64,000 bases of DNA, from positions 1-64,000 of the forward strand of contig JAWHQP010000009.1 of the NCBI GenBank assembly GCA_032586195.1, read 5' to 3'. Positions 34,995-41,966 of this stretch are shown piece by piece. Each line of letters starts with the position of its first letter. Within the stretch, counting starts at the first letter, position 1. The position numbers and the translations under genes are program-made. Origin of the DNA: JAWHQP01 sp032586195 (GTDB lineage: Bacteria; Pseudomonadota; Gammaproteobacteria; Enterobacterales; Pasteurellaceae). Below the pieces are notes generated by a model. It had not been told where the DNA came from. It ran no database searches and saw only the letters and a list, made by a program, of their open reading frames with translations.

Positions 34995-35185
34995 CAACTT
35001 CGGGGAAAAATTTACTATTTCCATCAATTATTTTGGTATTTCTCCTTCAGTTTAGGCTCATGGCATCGGTCGGCTTGCGTATTTATCACGTATTGTCGAA
35101 TAAAGTGTTAGCGGATCTCGGTCTCGCTATGTTTTGGTTTGCTTTAGTTTGTATTGCCTTGTTATTATCGGTACACTGTGGCTGA
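34991..35185 (+). CDS. Small membrane protein after the ClC gene, possibly frameshifted
   Basis: 64 residues, largely hydrophobic (about 8-28 and 40-61), starting in the ATGA overlap with the ClC gene, which supports translation. Not recognised. At about 35160-35175 the neighbouring frame continues as IGTLWLIAKGKFLQNKPW and ends at about 35250, which looks like a natural membrane-protein tail; one missing base would join the two. The extension would overlap the end of the convergent LysR gene by about 30 bp, so this is uncertain. Confidence 0.45.
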   Translation: MTTSGKNLLFPSIILVFLLQFRLMASVGLRIYHVLSNKVLADLGLAMFWFALVCIALLLSVHCG

Positions 35186-35220
35186 TAGCGAAAGGCAAAT
35201 TCCTGCAAAATAAGCCGTGG

Positions 35221-36099
35221 TTAAGCAAAAAACATTTTCAGCTGTTCTAACAGATAGTTAGATACCCTGCCTTGTGGGTGTGCGTGAGATTGCAAGGCAA
35301 TCACCGTAATCAGATTACCGTCCGGTTCAAAATCCAGATCCAATTTAACTAATGATCCCTGGGCAAGTTCATTAGCTGCCATTTTTTCCGGTAAATCGGC
35401 CCAACCGATACCTGTTAATGCCAACTGACGTAAGGTCTGGTGATCGTTGGTGTACCAAATATTCTGTGAGAAACTGCGGCTGAACCACAATTCCTGGCCG
35501 CTAATGCTGCGATGGGCCAGATGACGATATCGAATCAGTGTTTCCGGTCGAATAGCCTGCATTGTCGCCAGCGGATGTGCCGGGCTGGCAACGGTAATAA
35601 AGCGGCTGTAACCGAGAAAAAAGAAATCGGCATTTTTCTTGATATTAAAATCTTTATACACAATACCTAACTGTACCGTACCTGAGCCGACAAGCTGTTC
35701 TATATCAAAGGTTGAGGAAATAATCATTTCCACCTGAGTATGTGGGAATGTTTCCGCTAAGCGGCTAAAACAGTTTAGTAACTCTACGCTCCACAGACCT
35801 TCTTCTATTGCGATCGATAAGCAATGTTCTTCGTAGCGGGAAAGTGCGGTGAGTTTTTGTTCAAAAAATTGGGTTTGCTGTAGTATGCGTTCAATTTCGG
35901 GCAGTAAAGTCCGTCCCTGTTCCGTGAGCCGAATACCCGCTTTTTCGCGAATTAAGAGGGTTTGATTTAATTCAATTTCAAGATTGGCAACGGCTTGACT
36001 AATACCGGATTGCGCCCGTCCCAGCTTACGCGCGGCGGCTGAGAATGAGCCGCAGGCACAGACTTCGGCAAAAATTTTGAGTTGTTCTAAACTATACAT
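35221..36099 (-). CDS. LysR-family regulator divergent from a PACE efflux gene
   Basis: 292 residues: N-terminal HTH (about 1-60, FAEVCACGSFSAAARKLGR) and LysR substrate-binding domain. It lies 104 bp from, and divergent to, the PACE family gene. LysR/PACE divergent pairs are the rule for this transporter family, with the regulator usually activating the pump. Ligand unknown. A perfect uptake signal (35842-35850) is inside the gene. Confidence 0.9.
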   Translation of the reverse strand: MYSLEQLKIFAEVCACGSFSAAARKLGRAQSGISQAVANLEIELNQTLLIREKAGIRLTEQGRTLLPEIERILQQTQFFEQKLTALSRYEEHCLSIAIEEGLWSVELLNCFSRLAETFPHTQVEMIISSTFDIEQLVGSGTVQLGIVYKDFNIKKNADFFFLGYSRFITVASPAHPLATMQAIRPETLIRYRHLAHRSISGQELWFSRSFSQNIWYTNDHQTLRQLALTGIGWADLPEKMAANELAQGSLVKLDLDFEPDGNLITVIALQSHAHPQGRVSNYLLEQLKMFFA

Positions 36100-36135
36100 T
36101 TTATTTATCCATCATTATTTGTGATAGATATTAAC

Positions 36136-36182
36136 TTTATCTATTCGATTTATCAATATAAAATACTGTCACTTTCGATAAA
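36136..36182. promoter_or_regulatory. Candidate LysR operator region
   Basis: TTTATC at 36136-36141 and 36149-36154 and the inverted GATAAA at 36177-36182 lie in the 104-bp divergent region. LysR proteins bind interrupted dyads of this kind; assignment is tentative. Confidence 0.3.
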
Positions 36183-36203
36183 TATTTCATTGGAGTTAAT
36201 ATT

Positions 36204-36623
36204 ATGAATTTTAAAGAACGGTTTTTTCACTCGGTATTATTTGAATTCGGAGCCTTATGTGTCGCTGGCTTAGCGGTGAGTGTTACGACACAGACCGCGC
36301 TACATACGGCTTTTGGAGTAAGTTTGATTATGGCTGTCATGGCAATGACACTAAATTTTGTATTTAACTACCTGTTTGATAAGGTGTTTACCGGCAAGCG
36401 CGAAAAGCGCGGTTTGCTGTTTCGTATTTTTCATACAACCAGTTTTGAGGCGACTTTATTGCTGTTTACCGTGCCGCTTATCGCCTATGTACTGCAAATT
36501 AGCTGGTGGCAGGCTTTTTTAATGGATGTGAGTTTAACCCTGATAATTATGCTGTATGCATTGATTTTTAACTGGGCGTACGATCATTTACGCTTGAGAT
36601 GGGTAGCGGCAGATTCGATATAA
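36204..36623 (+). CDS. PACE-family efflux transporter (AceI-like)
   Basis: 139 residues with four membrane helices in two tandem pairs (bacterial transmembrane pair domains), the whole of the PACE fold. The essential acidic residue of AceI, a Glu in helix 1, corresponds to E14 here (KERFFHSVLFEF). Family members export chlorhexidine, proflavine or short-chain diamines by proton exchange; the native substrate here is not known. GGAG precedes the ATG. Confidence 0.9.
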   Translation: MNFKERFFHSVLFEFGALCVAGLAVSVTTQTALHTAFGVSLIMAVMAMTLNFVFNYLFDKVFTGKREKRGLLFRIFHTTSFEATLLLFTVPLIAYVLQISWWQAFLMDVSLTLIIMLYALIFNWAYDHLRLRWVAADSI

Positions 36624-36638
36624 GGATCTCGAACAGGT

Positions 36639-36666
36639 AAAAGGCGTGTTTGTACACGCCTTTGTG
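36639..36666. terminator. Bidirectional terminator between the PACE gene and hslU
   Basis: AAAGGCGTG-TTTGTA-CACGCCTTT is a perfect 9-bp stem between the convergent gene ends, with T-rich flanks on both strands. Confidence 0.85.
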
Positions 36667-36684
36667 TTGAGGGGGGAATTAAAA

Positions 36685-38016
36685 TTAAAGCACGAAACGG
36701 CTTAAATCTTCGTTTTCCACTATATCGCCGAGAGCCTGTTTCACATAGTCGGAATCGATAGTCACCTTTTGACCGTTCATATCACTGGCATCAAAAGAAA
36801 TTTTATCCATTAATCGTTCCATTACCGTGTGCAGGCGTCGGGCACCGATATTTTCGGTTTTTTCGTTTACCCGGAAAGCGGCTTCGGCAATACGTTTAAT
36901 CGAATCCGGGGTGAAATCGATATCTACCCCTTCAGTTTTCATCAATGCTTTGTATTGTTCGGTTAACGAAGCATGGGGTTCGGTAAGAATGCGTTCAAAA
37001 TCTTTGGCGCTTAACGCGGTCAATTCAACCCGAATCGGCAAACGCCCTTGCAATTCAGGAATTAAATCCGACGGGCGGGCTACCTGGAATGCGCCTGAGG
37101 CGATAAATAAAATATGATCTGTTTTTACCATGCCGTGTTTAGTGTTGATGGTTGAACCTTCCACTAACGGCAGTAAATCACGCTGTACGCCTTCACGCGA
37201 AACATCGGCGCCACTGTATTCGCCTTTTTTACAAATTTTGTCGATTTCATCGATAAACACAATACCGTTCTGCTCCACCGCATGAATGGCTTTTTGTTTT
37301 AGCTCTTCAGGTGCGATTAATTTCGCCGCTTCATCATCGATAAGGGTTTTTAACGCCTCTTTCACCTTCATTTTGCAGCGTTTGGTTTTAGTGTTGCCGA
37401 TATTTTCAAACATGGCCTGCAACTGATTGGTCATTTCCTCCATTCCGGGAGGAGCCATAATTTCTACCCCCATAGACGTACCGGCCACATCAATTTCAAT
37501 TTCTTTATCGTCCAGTTGACCTTCGCGCAGTTTTTTGCGGAAAATCTGCCGGGTATTGGTGTTGTTATCCTGTTCTTCGGGTTGTCCCCATTGATTTTTT
37601 GCCGGCGGCAGCAATGCGTCCAAGATACGCTCTTCCGCCGCTTCTTCCGCGCGGGAACGATTTTTTTCAATTTCCGTTTGACGAACCAGTTTCATCGCGC
37701 TGTCAGTCAGATCGCGGATAATGGAATCCACTTCCTTACCTACATAGCCTACTTCGGTGAATTTAGTCGCCTCAACCTTAATAAATGGCGCATTGGCAAG
37801 TTTTGCCAAACGACGGGCAATTTCCGTTTTACCTACACCGGTCGGGCCGATCATTAGAATATTTTTCGGCGTGACTTCATGGCGAAGAGGTTCTTGCAGC
37901 TGCATTCTGCGCCAACGGTTGCGCAGAGCGATTGCCACCGAACGTTTGGCATCCGCCTGCCCGATAATATGCTTATCTAATTCGGAAACGATTTCGCGAG
38001 GGGTCATTTCAGACAT
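36685..38016 (-). CDS. hslU: ATP-dependent protease ATPase subunit HslU
   Basis: 443 residues, exactly the E. coli length. AAA+ unfoldase of the HslUV (ClpYQ) protease. Walker A GPTGVGKTEIARRLA, Walker B GIVFIDEIDKI, and the C-terminal DLSRFVL tail that inserts into HslV to activate it are all present. The ATG at 38016 has AAAGGA upstream; the extension to 38085 runs into the hslV end and is rejected. Thirteen bp after hslV. Confidence 0.97.
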   Translation of the reverse strand: MSEMTPREIVSELDKHIIGQADAKRSVAIALRNRWRRMQLQEPLRHEVTPKNILMIGPTGVGKTEIARRLAKLANAPFIKVEATKFTEVGYVGKEVDSIIRDLTDSAMKLVRQTEIEKNRSRAEEAAEERILDALLPPAKNQWGQPEEQDNNTNTRQIFRKKLREGQLDDKEIEIDVAGTSMGVEIMAPPGMEEMTNQLQAMFENIGNTKTKRCKMKVKEALKTLIDDEAAKLIAPEELKQKAIHAVEQNGIVFIDEIDKICKKGEYSGADVSREGVQRDLLPLVEGSTINTKHGMVKTDHILFIASGAFQVARPSDLIPELQGRLPIRVELTALSAKDFERILTEPHASLTEQYKALMKTEGVDIDFTPDSIKRIAEAAFRVNEKTENIGARRLHTVMERLMDKISFDASDMNGQKVTIDSDYVKQALGDIVENEDLSRFVL

Positions 38017-38029
38017 AATGTATTCCTTT

Positions 38030-38551
38030 CTATAATTCTTCGATAGTGAAATTGGTGTTGGTGAAAACACAAATATCGCCGGCAATTTTTAAAGATTTTT
38101 CCACGATGTCACGGGCGGATAAATCGGTATTTTCCACTAAGGCACGAGCTGCCGAAAGAGCATAATTGCCGCCTGATCCGATAGCAAGAATCTGATCTTC
38201 TTCCGGCTGTACCACATCACCGATGCCTGTAATAATCAGGCTTTCTTTATCATCGGCAACGATAAGCATAGCTTCCAGTTTACGCAAGGCCCGGTCTGTT
38301 CGCCAATCCTTTGCCAATTCCACCGCGCTTTTAAGCAGGTGACCCTGGTGCATTTCCAATTTGCGTTCAAACAATTCAAATAGGGTGAAAGCATCCGCCG
38401 TACCGCCGGCAAATCCGGCTAATACTTTATCTTTATATAAACGACGAACCTTGCGGGCGTTTCCTTTCAATATCGTATTGCCGAGAGAAACCTGTCCGTC
38501 GCCGCCGACGACCACTTTGCCGTTGCGGCGTACACTTACAATGGTTGTCAT
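38030..38551 (-). CDS. hslV: ATP-dependent protease proteolytic subunit HslV
   Basis: 173 residues. Threonine protease of proteasome type; Thr2 becomes the N-terminal nucleophile after Met removal (MTTIVSVRRNGKVVVGGDGQ). Conserved GSGGNYALSAARAL is near residue 125. Forms a complex with HslU. A heat-shock-type promoter lies just upstream. Confidence 0.97.
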   Translation of the reverse strand: MTTIVSVRRNGKVVVGGDGQVSLGNTILKGNARKVRRLYKDKVLAGFAGGTADAFTLFELFERKLEMHQGHLLKSAVELAKDWRTDRALRKLEAMLIVADDKESLIITGIGDVVQPEEDQILAIGSGGNYALSAARALVENTDLSARDIVEKSLKIAGDICVFTNTNFTIEEL

Positions 38552-38585
38552 GTTCTGTTCCTTTTATTGAAAAAATTTATTTAGT

Positions 38586-38613
38586 ATTTTGGGATAAAAT
38601 CGGGGATTTCAAG
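38586..38613 (-). promoter_or_regulatory. Sigma-32 type promoter of hslVU
   Basis: On the minus strand CTTGAAA (38613-38607), a 12-bp spacer and TCCCAAAAT (38594-38586) match the heat-shock consensus CTTGAAA/CCCCATNT, about 35-60 bp upstream of hslV. hslVU is a heat-shock operon in E. coli. Confidence 0.75.
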
Positions 38614-38623
38614 CGATAAGTAT

Positions 38624-38651
38624 AAAAAATCCGCTCGGTCAGAGCGGATTT
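38624..38651 (-). terminator. Intrinsic terminator after the small secreted-protein gene
   Basis: On the minus strand AAATCCGCTC-TGACC-GAGCGGATTT is followed by TTT; a perfect 10-bp stem between the gene at 38668 and the hslVU promoter. Confidence 0.9.
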
Positions 38652-38667
38652 CTGCGTTGGGTAATGA

Positions 38668-39042
38668 TTAATTTCTGTCCATATCGAGATCGGCTTTATA
38701 TTCGATACGTCCGTGATCTTTCAATTCAATCGACACATCTAATTCCTGATCACCGCGTTTAAATTTAAGGTCCGCATCACCGTCATCCAATTCTTTCTCG
38801 GTGACGTGGAAACCGTGTCTTTGAGCGTGCTCAATGGTTCGTTTGGCTAAACGGCGAATATCTTTTTTGTCACCTTTTAGACGGAATTCCGCCTCAAATT
38901 CGCCGTCACCCTGACGATCCGCCTTCACTACTTCCGCGTCGGCGGGTTTATAGATTTCTGCGGGCAATCTGGCGGCTATCGCGTTGGTTGAGAACAGACC
39001 CAGAGATAGAACGGCAAGTGCCAATTTGGATTGTAATTTCAT
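38668..39042 (-). CDS. Small secreted protein of unknown function
   Basis: 124 residues. A signal peptide (MKLQSKLALAVLSLGLFSTNAIA, cleavage near residue 23) is followed by about 100 charged residues rich in Asp, Lys and Glu. The mature part has repeated amphipathic stretches (FEAEFRLKGDKKDIRRLAKR, LDVSIELKDHGRIEYKADLD) that recall PepSY-like periplasmic domains, but I do not recognise the family. No Cys, no lipobox. It has its own terminator and no obvious operon partner. Confidence 0.75.
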   Translation of the reverse strand: MKLQSKLALAVLSLGLFSTNAIAARLPAEIYKPADAEVVKADRQGDGEFEAEFRLKGDKKDIRRLAKRTIEHAQRHGFHVTEKELDDGDADLKFKRGDQELDVSIELKDHGRIEYKADLDMDRN

Positions 39043-39138
39043 ATAAGTACCTTTGTTGTCTATGAATTCAAATAGATGCTTTCTTTGATTATGATTGGTA
39101 AAAAAAGTTCATTGAAAGGATTTAGCTTAAAACAAACA

Positions 39139-39185
39139 ATAAAGCGCGGTGTTAAAAAGTCGATTTTTTAACACCGCACTTGTGT
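39139..39185. terminator. Uptake-signal hairpin downstream of bamC
   Basis: GCGGTGTTAAAAA (39146-39158) pairs with TTTTTAACACCGC (39165-39177 region) around a short loop; one arm has a perfect uptake signal (39173-39181), the other a variant (AAGCGCGGT). It lies after the bamC stop and can act as its terminator. Confidence 0.8.
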
Positions 39186-39198
39186 TGATAAACTAAGG

Positions 39199-40209
39199 TT
39201 ACTTGGCCAGAATAGCCTGTAACGCTTGATAAACGGCCTGAGCTTCGGAACCCGTTAAGGCTTCTTTTTTCTTCTCATTCATGAGAACCAACGTGCTTTC
39301 TTGCCCGTAAGAACCCAGCTGCATAGAATATTCGTCATCGCTGAGTTCCGGACGGGTGACGCCGAAACGCAGCCATTCCTGCGGCTCTTTCGCTTTATAT
39401 TCGAGTAAACGATAGCCGCGGCCTGCGGTTTCCTCTTTGATATTAAAACCGAGGGTAGCCAAGGCCGGTCACAGCCGTTGCCATGTCTGATTAAAATTGG
39501 CCGCCATGGCTAATGCCGTGTGGCCGTTTTGGTCTGTGATAATCGCGGTCTGTACAGGAGCCGTAAGGTCTGTGGTTGCCACTTGCTGCATTTGGGTATG
39601 ATATGCATTGTTTAATTTTCCTATAAAACGATTTAAACGATCTGCCGTATAGCGTTGTTTGTCGGTAACGGACGGAGTGAAAATAATATCGTTACGTTTC
39701 ATTTCCAGAACGCCGACGACTAACGCACTCGCGTCTTTATTACCGGTCTGTTCGATTATGTAACGAATCCGGACATCGCCCACTTCATCGGCCCGACCTG
39801 TCGGGGCCCAATCCGTGCGAATTGTGTTACCTTCCGTTTTGAAAGTAATGCCGTCTTCCGTTAATAACCGTTCAATTTGTTTTAAATTATAGATTTCCGC
39901 TTTCGCCGCCGGATATATGATTAAAGAACGTTCACCGTCAAATTGCGCGACGGAGTTGCCGATTATTGCCATCGGTGTTGACGGCGGGCGGATATCGACA
40001 GCCGCGCCTTTGCTTACATTCGTTGTCGGCAATTGGTAGGTATCATCCTGTCCGAGAATCGTCACTCCCGCGGTCTCTAATTTAGTGAAAGTCGGGGAAT
40101 CACCGTTTTTTGCGTAGCTGTCATTTGCCATTTGCCGGGATTCACTGCTAGAACAGGCGGTTAACACCGACATTGCCAATGCTGTGACCGGGAAAAGCCA
40201 TTTTTTCAT
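39199..40209 (-). pseudogene. bamC: Outer membrane assembly lipoprotein BamC, interrupted by an in-frame TGA
   Basis: The gene would encode 336 residues (E. coli BamC: 344), but codon 247 is TGA (39469-39471). Frames before and after the stop are the same, and both halves are BamC: the first has a lipoprotein signal with lipobox LTAC (Cys19), the long unstructured N-terminal segment and first helix-grip domain; the second (from about 39468) has the C-terminal domain (LGFNIKEETAGRGYRLLEY...). CGA to TGA is the simplest change. BamC is a non-essential accessory lipoprotein of the BAM complex, so loss of its last domain could be tolerated; a sequence error is also possible. Lies downstream of dapA as in E. 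coli. Confidence 0.87.
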
Positions 40210-40294
40210 AAAGTATCCTTTGATTACATCCTTCCGTTAAATTGTACCGCATTTTGACCAGCGGAATAATAAAAAGTTTTACGCGGTCAAACAA

Positions 40295-40326
40295 CAAAAA
40301 TTCCCTTGCGATAGGCGGCAAGGGAG
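40295..40326 (-). terminator. Intrinsic terminator after dapA
   Basis: On the minus strand TCCCTTGC-CGCCTATC-GCAAGGGA is followed by ATTTTTG. It separates dapA from bamC, which are usually co-transcribed in E. coli. Confidence 0.8.
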
Positions 40327-40334
40327 GGACGATA

Positions 40335-41231
40335 TCATAATAAACCCGCCTGTTTTAAAGCGGCTTCAACTTTCGGTTGCGCGGCTTCACTTAATACGGT
40401 CAATGGCAAACGAAGTACGGGTTCTTTAATTAAACCTAAACGATACGCCGCCCATTTCACCGGAATCGGGTTGGATTCAATAAACAAGTTGTTGTGTAAT
40501 GCCATTAAGCGTTGATTGATCGCGTCGGCTTCATCAAATTTCCCCGCCAAGGCTAATTGACACATTTTCGCCATATCGGCCGCGGCAACATTGTTGGTGA
40601 CGGAGATAACTCCCTGACCACCTAACTTCATGCTTTCCAGTCCCGTCGCGTCGTCACCGCTTAAGAAAATAAACTTTTCACCGGCACAGTCCTTGATTTG
40701 GCGTACACGGCTTACATCACCCGTCGCTTCTTTGATTGCGACGATGTTGTTGATTTTCGCCAGCCGACCGACCGTTTCGGGTTTCAAATCGCTGCCGGTA
40801 CGGCTCGGTACATTGTATAGAATTTGCGGAATATCAGTACATTCGGCAATGGCTTTGAAATGTTGATACATGCCTTCCTGGGTCGGTTTATTGTAATAAG
40901 GCACCACGGACAAACAACCGGCCACGCCGCTGTCATTTAATAATTTGGTCATGGTAATCGCTTCGCTGGTGGCGTTTGCTCCCGTGCCCGCGATAACGGG
41001 AATCCGTCCGTCGGCAAATTCCAGCGTCTTTAGGATGGTTTTTACATTTTCATCAATGCTCAGGGTGGCCGACTCGCCGCTCGTACCTACCGAAACAATT
41101 GCGTTTGTCCCTGCTGCCACATGATAATCGACTAACTTTTTCAATTCGTCGTAGTTCACCTCGCCGTGGTTATCCATCGGTGTGATTAAGGCAACAATAC
41201 TTCCGTAAAATAAAGGATTACTTGAAGACAT
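40335..41231 (-). CDS. dapA: 4-hydroxy-tetrahydrodipicolinate synthase
   Basis: 298 residues, TIM-barrel aldolase that condenses pyruvate with aspartate semialdehyde, the first step of lysine/diaminopimelate synthesis. The Schiff-base Lys lies in VAIKEATGD and the catalytic Tyr in YNVPSRTG; GTSGESATL binds the pyruvate carboxylate. Divergent from bcp as in many gamma-proteobacteria. Confidence 0.96.
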   Translation of the reverse strand: MSSSNPLFYGSIVALITPMDNHGEVNYDELKKLVDYHVAAGTNAIVSVGTSGESATLSIDENVKTILKTLEFADGRIPVIAGTGANATSEAITMTKLLNDSGVAGCLSVVPYYNKPTQEGMYQHFKAIAECTDIPQILYNVPSRTGSDLKPETVGRLAKINNIVAIKEATGDVSRVRQIKDCAGEKFIFLSGDDATGLESMKLGGQGVISVTNNVAAADMAKMCQLALAGKFDEADAINQRLMALHNNLFIESNPIPVKWAAYRLGLIKEPVLRLPLTVLSEAAQPKVEAALKQAGLL

Positions 41232-41356
41232 AAAAACCTCTCTTGTATTCGTTCTGGTTTGCTGGGAAAATATCCGTTAGCATTGCTAAAATAACCATAC
41301 TTTGCAAGTGATTTTTTCAAAAAATCGGATTTTATTCCACAAAAACGGTTTCTTCT

Positions 41357-41830
41357 ATGAATACATTAAAAATCGGCGATTTGGCACCGCACTTTAGCTT
41401 GCCGAATGAACGTAATGAACAGATATCCTTAACGGATTTCGCCGGCCGAAAAGTGCTGGTCTATTTTTATCCTAAAGCCCTCACTCCGGGCTGTACCGCA
41501 CAGGCTTGTGGTTTGCGTGACGCTAAAAGCGAATTGGATAAATCGGGTGTGGTCATTCTCGGTATCAGCCCTGACACGCCAAGTAAACTCGCCGCTTTCG
41601 CGGAGAAAAAATCTCTTAATTTCACCCTGTTATCAGACGTTGATCACCGCGTGGCGGAACAATTCGGTGTATGGGGCGAAAAGAAATTTATGGGCAAAAC
41701 CTACGACGGTATTCACCGCATTAGCTTTCTGATTAACGAAAAAGGCGTGATAGAACAGGTGTTCGATAAATTCAAAACCAAGGATCATCATCAGGTGGTA
41801 TTGGATTATTTGCACGGCGGCGGGAAGTAA
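41357..41830 (+). CDS. bcp: Thioredoxin-dependent peroxiredoxin (Bcp/PrxQ)
   Basis: 157 residues. Reduces hydroperoxides in the cytoplasm. The peroxidatic Cys46 and resolving Cys51 (ALTPGCTAQACG) give the atypical 2-Cys arrangement of Bcp. An uptake signal (41386-41394) lies inside the coding region, near the start, and encodes part of LAPHFSL. A second (41847-41855) follows the stop. Confidence 0.95.
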   Translation: MNTLKIGDLAPHFSLPNERNEQISLTDFAGRKVLVYFYPKALTPGCTAQACGLRDAKSELDKSGVVILGISPDTPSKLAAFAEKKSLNFTLLSDVDHRVAEQFGVWGEKKFMGKTYDGIHRISFLINEKGVIEQVFDKFKTKDHHQVVLDYLHGGGK

Positions 41831-41846
41831 AACTCGCCGAAACAAC

Positions 41847-41932
41847 ACCGCACTTTTGCCTTTCCCCGGGCGCGTTCCCATGAGCTCTTTCCTCCTATTT
41901 CGGTGAAAGGAGGGCGGAGGTTAAAGTGCGGT
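41847..41932. repeat. Inverted uptake signals between bcp and the KefB/C-like gene
   Basis: ACCGCACTT (41847-41855) and AAGTGCGGT (41924-41932) face each other about 68 bp apart between convergent genes. The spacing is long for a terminator hairpin. Confidence 0.7.
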
Positions 41933-41966
41933 GCTAAAATTCTGAGTTTTGTCGCTTTTACTTTGT

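Noticed and set aside
39463..39471. TGA in bamC as a selenocysteine or programmed readthrough codon
   Set aside because: BamC homologues have no selenocysteine or Cys there and no SECIS-like hairpin is evident; a nonsense change or error is simpler.
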